Source of the DNA: Elusimicrobiota bacterium
GTDB lineage: Bacteria > Elusimicrobiota > Elusimicrobia > UBA1565 > UBA9628
Assembly (NCBI GenBank): GCA_028717525.1
Contig: JAQUNT010000014.1
Location: 1-13,732, forward strand
DNA: 13,732 bases
Direction: 5' to 3'
The translations under genes and the position numbers were made by a program. The notes beneath the pieces are model-generated. The model searched no databases. It had not been told where the DNA came from and saw only the letters and a program-made list of their open reading frames with translations. Positions 5,537 through 12,408 of this stretch are shown in pieces; the stretch's first letter is position 1, and each line of letters starts with the position of its first letter.

Positions 5537-6715
5537 ATGAGCCTATTCTCTTTGGCCCTGGCCGCCTTCCTGCCCTTGGCGCCCCAAGCCCGCGGCGCCG
5601 AGCCCGTGTCGTTCGGCGAGGACCGCGTCGACGTCCCGGCCGCGCTGCGCAAGGCCAAGGCCGCCTCCGTCGCGTTCCCGGACGTGTCCGGCGCGCCCAT
5701 CGCCAAGGCGCAGGCTCCCCGCCCCAAGCCCCCGACCAATTTCTCCCACGACGCCACCCCCGCCGAGATCAAGGCCGCGGTGGAGCGCAACGCCGACAAC
5801 CACCTGCCCAAGGGCGTCAAATCCCCCTTCCGCCCGGTGGAGGACACCGCCGCCTTCGCCTACGTGCTCATGAGCGCCTACGAGCAAGGCTCCGAGGTCC
5901 CCAACCTGCGCAAGACCATCGCCTCCAACCTCCCGGCCGGGGTCCGGCTCGTCATCCTGGCCGACGCGGACGAGGCGGACCGCGTGCGCAAGAAGTACCT
6001 CAAGTGGCTGCCCGCCGAGCGCCTCATCATCGCCACGGACGAATACACCGGCAACGGCTTCTGGGCGCGCGACGCCTTCCCCGTCCCGGTCTACGACGAC
6101 TCCTCCAAGAAAGCCTCCTTGGTCGCGGCCCACTACTACCGCGACTTCACCTCTTGGGACGCCGTCGCCTCCAGCGTCAACGGCCCCATAGCCAAGAAGG
6201 GCTTCACCTTCGTGGGCGGAAACCTCCTGGCCGACGAGGACGGGACCTGCTTCGCCATCGACAGCTACCGCCTCTTCACCGTCACGCCCCAGGACCTCAC
6301 CGGCGCCTACGGCTGCAAGACCGTGCACATCATGCCCCATGTCCACGGCATCGGCGACGTGGACGAAGTCCTCAAGCCCCTGCCCGGCAAGCGCATGCTC
6401 ACCAACACCGTCGAATACAAGGAATCGCTCGAGTCCTGGGGCTACCAGCTCGTCTGGCTGCCCCATCTCAAGGAGGCCTACCGCACCTACGCCAACGCCC
6501 TGATCGTGCGCGACACGGTCTTCATGCCGGCCTACAACGTCCCGGCCGACCAGGAAGCGCGCCAGGTCTTCGAGAGCCTCGGCTACCAGGTCTTCCCCAT
6601 CCCCACCGTGGACCTCTCCGACGACCTGCACGGCTCCATCCACTGCCAGACCATGGCCTACCCGCCCATGCCCAAGCAGGCCCTGCTCAAGGCCCTGCGC
6701 CTGGTCGAGCTCTAG
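5537..6715 (+). CDS. Exported agmatine/peptidylarginine-deiminase-family protein
   Basis: This 392-aa protein has a Sec-type signal peptide (residues 1-21, MSLFSLALAAFLPL, cleavage near ARGAEP). The rest fits the guanidino-group-modifying (PAD_porph/agmatine deiminase) fold. The substrate-binding WARD (W176, D179), GGN (227-229) and C-terminal GSIHCQT with the nucleophile C370 are all present. The canonical His-x-Asp motif (GHVD or GHID in relatives) reads GDVD at 273-276, so the expected catalytic His is Asp274 (codon GAC, 6356-6358). H268 and H270 lie close by and might substitute. The start at ATG 5537 is chosen over an in-frame ATG at 5426 because it gives the signal peptide and follows a -10 box. 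Export favours a protein or peptide arginine substrate over free agmatine, by inference. A lipoprotein metallopeptidase follows 14 bp downstream. Confidence 0.82.
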   Translation: MSLFSLALAAFLPLAPQARGAEPVSFGEDRVDVPAALRKAKAASVAFPDVSGAPIAKAQAPRPKPPTNFSHDATPAEIKAAVERNADNHLPKGVKSPFRPVEDTAAFAYVLMSAYEQGSEVPNLRKTIASNLPAGVRLVILADADEADRVRKKYLKWLPAERLIIATDEYTGNGFWARDAFPVPVYDDSSKKASLVAAHYYRDFTSWDAVASSVNGPIAKKGFTFVGGNLLADEDGTCFAIDSYRLFTVTPQDLTGAYGCKTVHIMPHVHGIGDVDEVLKPLPGKRMLTNTVEYKESLESWGYQLVWLPHLKEAYRTYANALIVRDTVFMPAYNVPADQEARQVFESLGYQVFPIPTVDLSDDLHGSIHCQTMAYPPMPKQALLKALRLVEL

Positions 6716-6729
6716 GTCCGGCGGCGGCC

Positions 6730-7548
6730 ATGAACAGGACCCTCGCCGCCGCGCTGCTCGCCGCCGGCCTCTGCGCCTGCGCGGACCTGCCGGAGAGCGC
6801 CTCTCCCGCCGCGGGCATCGTGCGGTCCCCCTTCGCGCCGCTCGACCCCGGCTCCTACGAGCAGGTCAGCCTGCACTTCAAGGTCTTCGCCTACGGCGGC
6901 GACAACGCGCGCGCCGTCTCCAGCCAGGCCGAGGGCTTCTACACCACCATCATGACGGACACCAACCTCTTCTCCTTCATGCCCTCCGGCCTCTACGAGA
7001 TCGTGGTCTACGCCAGCCACGAGGAGTACGTGCGCAAGACCGGCCAGCCGGACTGGTCCGGCGGGGTCGCCTACGGCAACTGCATCTGCAGCTACAACGG
7101 GCCCCAGCTCCTGCAGACCATCGCGCACGAGATGACCCACCTCATCTTCATCGAGTACATGGGACGGCCGCGCCGCGACCTGCTCTGGCTCAACGAGGGG
7201 CTGGCGGTCTACGAGCAGGCCAAGGCCGCCAGCGGCGGGCGCGCGCCCGCCGACCTTTTCGCGGGCGTGCGCCCGCGCCTGCGTTCCCAGCCCCTGACCA
7301 TGGACGAGATCCTCGGCTTCGTGCCGCTGGGCGAACGGGCCGGCGCCGACCAGAAGGTCGCTCTGTGGTACGCCGAGTGCGCCAGCCTGGTCCAGTTCAT
7401 GCTCGAGCGCGGGGGCCGCATCGGCTTCTCCCAGCTGCTGCCCGCCCTCAGGGACGGCAAAGGCTTCGACGAGGCCATCCGCTCGGCCTACATCGGGGTC
7501 TGGGGCGACCTGGCCGGGCTCTACCGCGCCTGGCAGGCCGCACTCTAG
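6730..7548 (+). CDS. Lipoprotein zinc metallopeptidase (gluzincin, peptidase MA-like)
   Basis: This 272-aa protein opens at ATG 6730 with a lipoprotein signal peptide (MNRTLAAALLAAGL) and a lipobox LCAC with lipidated Cys17. Metal-binding signature HEMTH is at 133-137 and the third ligand is Glu156 in WLNEGLAVYEQ, 18 residues after the second His, the classical gluzincin spacing. Family knowledge: peptidase_MA-like proteins are membrane-associated zinc proteases of mostly unknown substrate. The preceding half (GGDNARAVSSQAEGFYTTI...EIVVYASHEEY) matches the usual N-terminal part of such proteins. It is 14 bp after the deiminase gene, so the pair is likely co-transcribed. Its TAG stop overlaps by two bases the TAG of the convergent FecR gene (CTAG at 7545-7548), leaving no room for a terminator between them. 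Confidence 0.88.
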   Translation: MNRTLAAALLAAGLCACADLPESASPAAGIVRSPFAPLDPGSYEQVSLHFKVFAYGGDNARAVSSQAEGFYTTIMTDTNLFSFMPSGLYEIVVYASHEEYVRKTGQPDWSGGVAYGNCICSYNGPQLLQTIAHEMTHLIFIEYMGRPRRDLLWLNEGLAVYEQAKAASGGRAPADLFAGVRPRLRSQPLTMDEILGFVPLGERAGADQKVALWYAECASLVQFMLERGGRIGFSQLLPALRDGKGFDEAIRSAYIGVWGDLAGLYRAWQAAL

Positions 7549-8273
7549 AGCTGCGAATCCGTGTCCTTGTAGGCGGACTTCGCCGGGGGCGGCGGCTCGG
7601 CCGGCTTGGCCTTCTTCGCCGCGGGTTCGGGTTCCCGGGCCGCTGGTTGGGCCGGTTCGGGCGCCGCCCGCTTCACGGCCTTGGCCGGCTTGCGCTCCTT
7701 GGGCCGGACCGCGGCGGCCGGCAGGGGCGCCGGAGTCGAGGCCCCGGTCTGGGCGCCCAGCTCCGTGCGCTGGCCCGGACCGACCTGCACGGAGCGGCCC
7801 TGGCTGTCCACCACCGCGGCCGTGCCCGCGAAGACGTCGAGCGTCGCGCTGGCCTCGCTCAGGATCTCGGCCGAGAGCACGCCCTCGGGCAAGGTGGCCG
7901 TGAAGAGCGGCGCCATGATCCGGAACTCGGCGCGTTCGCGCTGGGGCACCGAGGCTTCCAGCTTCCCGGCGCCCAAGGACAGCGTGGTCCTCTCGGGGGT
8001 CAGCTCGGCCAGGCGCACATTGGCAAGCGGGCCCACGCGCAGCCGGCTCCCGTCGGAGAAGGCCAGCGCGCAGGAGGAGTCCGCCGCCGTCTTGAGCACG
8101 GAGCCGGCCGGCAGGGCCCGGCCGGGCCGGGCCAGGAACCAGACGTCCGAGCCGCGCAGCTGCAGCTGCGTGGAGCCCGAGGCCGCGGCTATGGCGGCCG
8201 TCGGCGCCGTCGCGACCTGGGCCAGGGCCGGCGCTCCCGGCGCCAGAAGTGCGGCGAAGAGGACGAGTCTCAT
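7545..8273 (-). CDS. Exported FecR-domain protein
   Basis: This 242-aa protein starts at ATG 8273 with a good ribosome site, GGAGG (8279-8283), five bases upstream. A signal peptide (residues 1-19, ending ALAQVA) is followed by a FecR-type beta domain (about 30-160): ARPGRALPAGSVLKT, then LAFSDGSRLRVGPLANVRLAEL and a repetitive beta pattern ending VQVGPGQRTEL. The last 70 or so residues are a Pro/Ala/Lys/Glu tail, likely disordered. FecR domains are known from sigma-factor signalling in iron uptake, but isolated exported copies occur in many diderms as surface or periplasmic proteins; no anti-sigma N-terminus or TM helix is seen here, so a regulator role is unlikely. It is the last gene of the long minus-strand operon. 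The longer frame that runs back to 8885 is out of context with the preceding genes and is not used. Confidence 0.82.
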   Translation of the reverse strand: MRLVLFAALLAPGAPALAQVATAPTAAIAAASGSTQLQLRGSDVWFLARPGRALPAGSVLKTAADSSCALAFSDGSRLRVGPLANVRLAELTPERTTLSLGAGKLEASVPQRERAEFRIMAPLFTATLPEGVLSAEILSEASATLDVFAGTAAVVDSQGRSVQVGPGQRTELGAQTGASTPAPLPAAAVRPKERKPAKAVKRAAPEPAQPAAREPEPAAKKAKPAEPPPPAKSAYKDTDSQL

Positions 8274-8278
8274 GGGGA

Positions 8279-8283
8279 CCTCC
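8279..8283 (-). promoter_or_regulatory. Ribosome binding site of the FecR-domain gene
   Basis: GGAGG on the minus strand lies five bases before ATG 8273. It fixes the start inside a frame that is open for another 600 bases upstream. Confidence 0.7.
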
Positions 8284-8286
8284 GGT

Positions 8287-8763
8287 TCAGGCCTTTTCCT
8301 GCAGACGTCGGATGAGGGCGGTGGTCGAATAGCCGGCTTTGAGCGTAACGCGCGCCACGCGCCCCGCGTGCCGCGCTCCCGCGATCTGGTGCCGGCCGTA
8401 GTCCGCGCCCTTGACCAGCACGTCCGGCTTGAGCTTGGCCAGCAGCGCCTCCGGGGTGTCCTCGGCGAAGGGCACCACGGCGTCCACGCAGGAGAAGGCC
8501 GCCAGAAGCGCGGCGCGGTCGCGCAGGCGGTTGACCGGCCGCCCCGGTCCCTTGCCCAGGCGCCGGGCCGAGGCGTCGCTGTTGACGCCCACGATGAGCA
8601 CGTCGCCCATGGAGCGCGCCCGCTCCAGCAGCTGGACGTGGCCCGCGTGCAGGATGTCGAAGACCCCGTTGGTGAACACCACGGTCTTGCCCTGCCAGCC
8701 CCAGAGCTGGCGCAGGGTCGCCAGGCGCCGGACGGTCTTGATCTTGGCTCGGGAGGAGGCCAT
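8287..8763 (-). CDS. rfaE2: D-beta-D-heptose 1-phosphate nucleotidyltransferase (RfaE2/HldE C-domain type)
   Basis: This 158-aa protein is a stand-alone nucleotidyltransferase of the cytidylyltransferase-like fold. It has TNGVFDILHAGHV (31-43, with the nucleotide-binding HAGH at 39-42), GVNSDASARRLGKGPGRPVN (59-78), the VDAVVPFAEDTPE strand and a C-terminal GYSTTALIRRL (144-154). It should transfer AMP from ATP to D-glycero-beta-D-manno-heptose 1-phosphate in the ADP-heptose route for LPS inner core. The kinase half of HldE is absent, so the organism would need a separate HldA-type kinase elsewhere. It lies one base after the gmhA stop, the preceding enzyme of the same pathway. A GDP-heptose (HddC-type) role is less likely because HddC belongs to a different nucleotidyltransferase family. 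Confidence 0.92.
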   Translation of the reverse strand: MASSRAKIKTVRRLATLRQLWGWQGKTVVFTNGVFDILHAGHVQLLERARSMGDVLIVGVNSDASARRLGKGPGRPVNRLRDRAALLAAFSCVDAVVPFAEDTPEALLAKLKPDVLVKGADYGRHQIAGARHAGRVARVTLKAGYSTTALIRRLQEKA

Positions 8764-8764
8764 C

Positions 8765-9361
8765 TCAGTGGACTTTGGGGCTCTTCGGGAAGAGGATGCT
8801 CTCGACCGCCGAGCACCAGGCGTGGATGACCGCGGCGTGCACCTCCTGGACGCGGGCCGTGTCGGACGAGGGGGCCCGCACGCACACGTCGCAGAGGTCC
8901 TTGAGCCGGCCGCCGCCGGCCCCGGTCAGGCCGATGACCGCCAGCCCGCGGCGCCGCGCCGCGGCCGCCGCCTTGAGCACGTTGGCCGAGCTGCCCGATG
9001 TGGTGATGGCCACGGCCACGTCGCCGCGCCGGCCGTGGGCCTGCAGCTGGCGCGCGAAGACCTGGTCGTAGCCGTAGTCGTTGCCGATGGCGGTCAGGTC
9101 CGAGGTGTTGACGGTCAGGGCCAGGGCCGGCAGGGGCCGCCGCTCGCGCGCGAAGCGCCCCACCAGCTCGGCCGCGAAGTGCTGGGCGTCGGCGGCCGAG
9201 CCGCCGTTGCCGAAGATGAGGGCCTTGCGGCCGCGGCGGTAGGCGGCCACCAGCAGCTCGGCCGCGGCCGCGATCTCCGGGGTCAGGCGCGCGGCGGCCG
9301 CCAAAGTGCGGCTCGACTCACGCAACTGGGACGCGATGAGCGGCTTGAGCCCCTTGGGCAT
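8765..9361 (-). CDS. gmhA: Phosphoheptose isomerase GmhA
   Basis: This 198-aa SIS-domain protein matches the usual length of GmhA. It converts sedoheptulose 7-phosphate to D-glycero-D-manno-heptose 7-phosphate, the first step of ADP-heptose synthesis. GNGGSAADAQHFAAELVGR starts at residue 51 and carries the catalytic Glu65; TSGSSANVL (121-129) binds phosphate, and SDTARVQEVHAAVIH (166-180) brings the conserved His residues H175 and H180. The start ATG 9361 lies 44 bp inside accC and has a near-perfect ribosome site (AAGGAGG, 9365-9371), so accC and gmhA overlap and are coupled. rfaE2 follows directly, giving a two-gene heptose block embedded in a longer operon. Confidence 0.95.
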   Translation of the reverse strand: MPKGLKPLIASQLRESSRTLAAAARLTPEIAAAAELLVAAYRRGRKALIFGNGGSAADAQHFAAELVGRFARERRPLPALALTVNTSDLTAIGNDYGYDQVFARQLQAHGRRGDVAVAITTSGSSANVLKAAAAARRRGLAVIGLTGAGGGRLKDLCDVCVRAPSSDTARVQEVHAAVIHAWCSAVESILFPKSPKVH

Positions 9362-10700
9362 GTTCCTCCTTGAGGGTTTCCACGAAATGGGTATCGAACT
9401 CCCCGGACCGGAACTTCGGGTGGGCCAGGACGCGGCGGTGGAAGCCCGCCGTGGTCGGGATGCCCTCCACGTGCAGCTCGCCCAGGGCGCGCAGGGCCCG
9501 GCGGATGGCGGCGGGCCGGTCCGGCGCGTGCGCGATGAGCTTGCCCAGCAGGCTGTCGTAGTACATGGGCACCGTGTAGCCGGGGTAGATGTGGGTGTCC
9601 ATGCGCACCCCGGGGCCGCCGGGCAGGCGCAGGTCCGAGATGCGGCCCGGCCGGGGCGCGAAGCCGTGGTCCGGGTCCTCCGCGTTGATGCGGTGCTCGA
9701 TGGCGTGGCCGCGGATCTCGGAGGCCCGGTCCTGGCCGAAGGGCAGGCGCTCGCCCGCGGCCAGCGCGATCTGCAGGGCCACCAGGTCCAGGCCGGTCAC
9801 GCACTCGGTCACCGGGTGCTCCACCTGCAGGCGCGTGTTGACCTCGATGAAGTAGAACTTCCCGTCCGGGGCCAGCAGGAACTCCACGGTCCCCACGTTG
9901 CTGTAGCGGGCCGCCTTGGCCAGGCGCGCGGCCGCGGTCTGCATGGCCTCGCGGGTCTTGGCCGGCACCGCGGGGGAGGGGGACTCCTCGATGAGCTTCT
10001 GGTGCCGGCGCTGCACGCTGCAGTCGCGCTCCGGGAAGGCCGCCACCCCGCCCTGCCGGTCGGCCGCGATCTGGATCTCCACGTGGCGCGGCCGCTCGAT
10101 GAACTTCTCGATGTAGACCGAGCCGTCCTTGAACGCGGTCTTGGCCTCGGTCTGGGCCAGCCGCACCGCGGCTTCCAGGTCCTCGGGGCGGCGCACGAAG
10201 CGCAGGCCCTTGCCGCCGCCTCCGGCCGCGGCCTTGACCATGACCGGGAAGCCCACGGCCTCGGCCTCGCGCAGGAAGCCCGTCTCGATGGTGCCGGCCG
10301 TGCCCGGCACGACCGGCACGCCGGCCTCGCGGGCCAGGGCCTTGGCCGCGCTCTTGTGCCCGAGCTTCCGGATGGCCTGGGGCGTGGGGCCGATGAAGGT
10401 CAGGCCGAAGTCGGCGCAGGCCTGGGCGAAGTCCGCGTTCTCGGCCAGGAAGCCGTAGCCGGGGTGGACGGCGTCGGCCCCGGTGAGCTTGGCCGCGGCC
10501 AGCAGGGCCTCCACGTTGAGGTAGCTCTGCGTCGAGGGGGCGGGCCCTATGCAGACGGCCTCGTCGGCCAGGGCCACGTGCAGGGACTCCCGGTCCGCCT
10601 CGGAATAGACGGCCACGCTGGGGATGCCCAGTTCCCGGGCGGCGCGGATGACGCGCACGGCGATTTCGCTGCGGTTGGCGATCAGGATCTTCTTGAACAT
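9318..10700 (-). CDS. accC: Biotin carboxylase subunit AccC
   Basis: This 460-aa ATP-grasp enzyme carboxylates biotin on a carrier protein. It keeps the ANRSEIAVRVIRAARELG N-terminus, HPGYGFLAEN (79-88), the ATP lysines K116 and K156, the glycine-rich GGGGKG loop, ERDCSVQRRHQKLIEE with K235, and catalytic E286, N288 and R290 in FIEVNTRLQVEH; R337 in EHRINAED is also present. All expected active-site residues are intact, so it should be functional. About 19 residues after the usual FDTHF ending form a tail (TLKEEHAQ...RVPVA) that overlaps gmhA. ATG 10700 follows AAAGGTGA and is four bases after the zinc-ribbon gene. The AccB-like gene two genes upstream is the natural partner but lacks the biotin-accepting Lys. 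Confidence 0.95.
   Translation of the reverse strand: MFKKILIANRSEIAVRVIRAARELGIPSVAVYSEADRESLHVALADEAVCIGPAPSTQSYLNVEALLAAAKLTGADAVHPGYGFLAENADFAQACADFGLTFIGPTPQAIRKLGHKSAAKALAREAGVPVVPGTAGTIETGFLREAEAVGFPVMVKAAAGGGGKGLRFVRRPEDLEAAVRLAQTEAKTAFKDGSVYIEKFIERPRHVEIQIAADRQGGVAAFPERDCSVQRRHQKLIEESPSPAVPAKTREAMQTAAARLAKAARYSNVGTVEFLLAPDGKFYFIEVNTRLQVEHPVTECVTGLDLVALQIALAAGERLPFGQDRASEIRGHAIEHRINAEDPDHGFAPRPGRISDLRLPGGPGVRMDTHIYPGYTVPMYYDSLLGKLIAHAPDRPAAIRRALRALGELHVEGIPTTAGFHRRVLAHPKFRSGEFDTHFVETLKEEHAQGAQAAHRVPVA
9365..9371 (-). promoter_or_regulatory. Strong ribosome binding site of gmhA inside accC
   Basis: AAGGAGG on the minus strand, three bases before ATG 9361 and within the accC coding sequence. 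It confirms the 44-bp gene overlap. Confidence 0.75.
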
Positions 10701-10704
10701 GCAT

Positions 10705-12009
10705 TCACCTTTGGGGCGGGGCCTCGGACAGGGCGGCCCGCCGTTTGCGGATGTAGCCGAGGTCCTCGGGCTTGGTGCAGATTCCGACGGCGGCCTGCAG
10801 GTCCGCGGTCGCCTCGGGGTTCTGGCCCATGGCCAGGCGCGTGTCGGCGCGCGCCAGCAGCAGGTCGCACTGGTCGGCCGGAGTCAGGTCCGGGAAGGCC
10901 AGCAGGGCGTCGTACTCGGCGACCGCCTCGGGATATTTCTGCAGGGCGTTCTTATAGGTGTCGCCCAGGATGGCGTGGAGATGGTAGAGGCTCTTGAGCG
11001 AGAGCTTGGAGGGGTAGACCTGCGCGAGCTTCAGGGCGGCGGCGCATTCCTTCTCCGTCTGGGTCGGGACCTTGCGGTAGTAGACCGCCTCGCAGAGGTA
11101 GCCCCGGGCCATGGGGTCGCGGGGGTCGATGTCGACCGCGGCCTGGGCCATGATGAGGGCCATGTCCGGGTCGCTGCGGATGAAGGCCTCCTCGGCCCGC
11201 TGTAGGAGGTTCCAGTTGTAGGGGCGCACCCAGCTGCGGTCCTCGCGCAGGAAGATGAGGTAGTCGTCCTTGGCCGGCTGCCCCTTGACCTGCAGCCGGT
11301 ACTTGACCACCGCGGCCTCGGGCTCCAGGCGCGCCAAGGAGATGTCGGACCAGGTCCAGGGCGTCTCCTCGCGCCCGGCCCGGAACTCGTCCAAGGTGCA
11401 GCGGATCCGGGAGGCGTTGGAGAGCAGGGCGTAGGCGCCCGCGACGTCGCCGCGACTGAGGGCGTCGAGGTACTGCGCCGCGGCGCGGGGGATGGCGCTC
11501 TGCGGCTTCTGGTAGTCGTAGTAGAGGAACCCCGCGGCGGCGAACACGGCCGCGATCGGGGCCCAGAAGATCATGCTGAACCGGGAGTCCCGGCGGCGCA
11601 GGCGGCTCAGAGAGACCTCGGTGGGCGGCGGGGGCGGGATATAGTGCCCTTCCGGAACGGGCGCGGGCGCGCCGGGCTCCCGGCGCTGGGCCGCCGGGAT
11701 GGAGAGGCCCGAGGGGGGCTCGACGATATGCAAGGACGGGGCCTGCGGCGGTCCGGAGCGCTGCAGCGCCGCGTTGGGGAGGGGCGCCGGGGCGGCCGAG
11801 CCGAAAGGCGATGCTCCCGACGCCGCGGGCGCCAGCACCATGGGCGTGCCGCAGCGGTCGCAGTAGTTCTTGGCCACGGCGTTCTGGAATGAGCAGTTGC
11901 CGCAGACCTTGGCCAAAGAGCTCTGGCACTTCGGACAGGCGTAGCCCGCCACCGGCAGCTGGGCCGCGCACTTGGTGCAGACGATCCGGGAGTAGCCGGT
12001 CTCGGGCAT
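10705..12009 (-). CDS. Double zinc-ribbon, single-TM, TPR-repeat membrane protein
   Basis: This 434-aa protein opens with two zinc ribbons: C11/C14 with C25/C28, then C36/C39 with C50/C53, in CxxC pairs of the DZR/zinc-ribbon type. A Pro/Ala-rich linker (about 60-130) leads to one TM helix at about 145-164 (SMIFWAPIAAVFAAAGFLYY). Then comes an NTF2/DUF4878-like alpha+beta region (about 175-255, AAAQYLDALSRGDVAGAYALLS, closing WVRPYNW), and about four TPR-like helix pairs to the end (about 255-430). By positive-inside bias (SRLRRRDSRF before the helix), the zinc ribbons are cytoplasmic and the TPR part is outside. I cannot assign a function; bacterial zinc-ribbon/TM proteins are often scaffolds or regulators. 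It lies between the AccB-like gene (12 bp) and accC (4 bp), so it is co-expressed with them. Confidence 0.85.
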   Translation of the reverse strand: MPETGYSRIVCTKCAAQLPVAGYACPKCQSSLAKVCGNCSFQNAVAKNYCDRCGTPMVLAPAASGASPFGSAAPAPLPNAALQRSGPPQAPSLHIVEPPSGLSIPAAQRREPGAPAPVPEGHYIPPPPPTEVSLSRLRRRDSRFSMIFWAPIAAVFAAAGFLYYDYQKPQSAIPRAAAQYLDALSRGDVAGAYALLSNASRIRCTLDEFRAGREETPWTWSDISLARLEPEAAVVKYRLQVKGQPAKDDYLIFLREDRSWVRPYNWNLLQRAEEAFIRSDPDMALIMAQAAVDIDPRDPMARGYLCEAVYYRKVPTQTEKECAAALKLAQVYPSKLSLKSLYHLHAILGDTYKNALQKYPEAVAEYDALLAFPDLTPADQCDLLLARADTRLAMGQNPEATADLQAAVGICTKPEDLGYIRKRRAALSEAPPQR

Positions 12010-12021
12010 CTCGGCCGGCGC

Positions 12022-12408
12022 TCAGCCGCGCTCCAGGAAGAAGAGCGGCTGGCCGTACTGGACCGCCTGGCCGGCCGAGGCGAAGACGCGGGCCACCCGT
12101 CCCGCGCAAGGCGAGCGCACCACGTGGGGCTGCCCCGCGCCGGTCTCGACCTGGCCGAGAGCGTCGCCCTCCTTGACGGATAAGCCTTCCTCGCCCAGCT
12201 TGGCCCGTCCCGGCGCGCTGGCCTGGAACACCCCCACGGCTGGGGCGCAGACCGGGACATAGCGGCAGGACGGAATGCCCGGAGGCGGCGCGGCCGGGGC
12301 CTGGCCCGCGGCCAGCTCGAAGCCGAAGGACCCGTCGTGGTAGCTCACGGCGGCGAGGTCCGTGGTCTTGAGCCAGGCCATCACGGCGTGGAGCTTGGAG
12401 TTCTTCAT
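12022..12408 (-). CDS. AccB-like carrier protein lacking the biotinylation lysine
   Basis: This 128-aa protein has the two-part layout of the acetyl-CoA carboxylase carrier: an N-terminal helix-strand segment (KLHAVMAWLKTTDLAAVSY, 5-23), a Pro/Ala linker, and a biotinyl-type beta barrel (about 50-126: VCAPAVGVF, SVKEGDALGQVE, SPCAGRVARVF, GQAVQYGQPLFFLE). At the hairpin tip where relatives carry E-A-M-K-M, this sequence reads ETGAG (88-92, bases 12133-12147); the last Lys is K79, nine residues earlier, and no other frame gives an EAMKM-like motif. It therefore cannot carry biotin in the usual way. It starts at ATG 12408, overlapping the cdd stop (ATGA), with GGAGG at 12417-12421. An alternative role could be structural or regulatory with AccC. 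The family match is strong; loss of acceptor is seen directly. Confidence 0.8.
   Translation of the reverse strand: MKNSKLHAVMAWLKTTDLAAVSYHDGSFGFELAAGQAPAAPPPGIPSCRYVPVCAPAVGVFQASAPGRAKLGEEGLSVKEGDALGQVETGAGQPHVVRSPCAGRVARVFASAGQAVQYGQPLFFLERG

Noticed and set aside
7545..8885. A 446-aa minus-strand frame including the FecR gene
   Set aside because: Its upstream half is an Arg/Pro/Ser-rich shadow of rfaE2 and gmhA; the FecR start at 8273 has its own GGAGG and a signal peptide.
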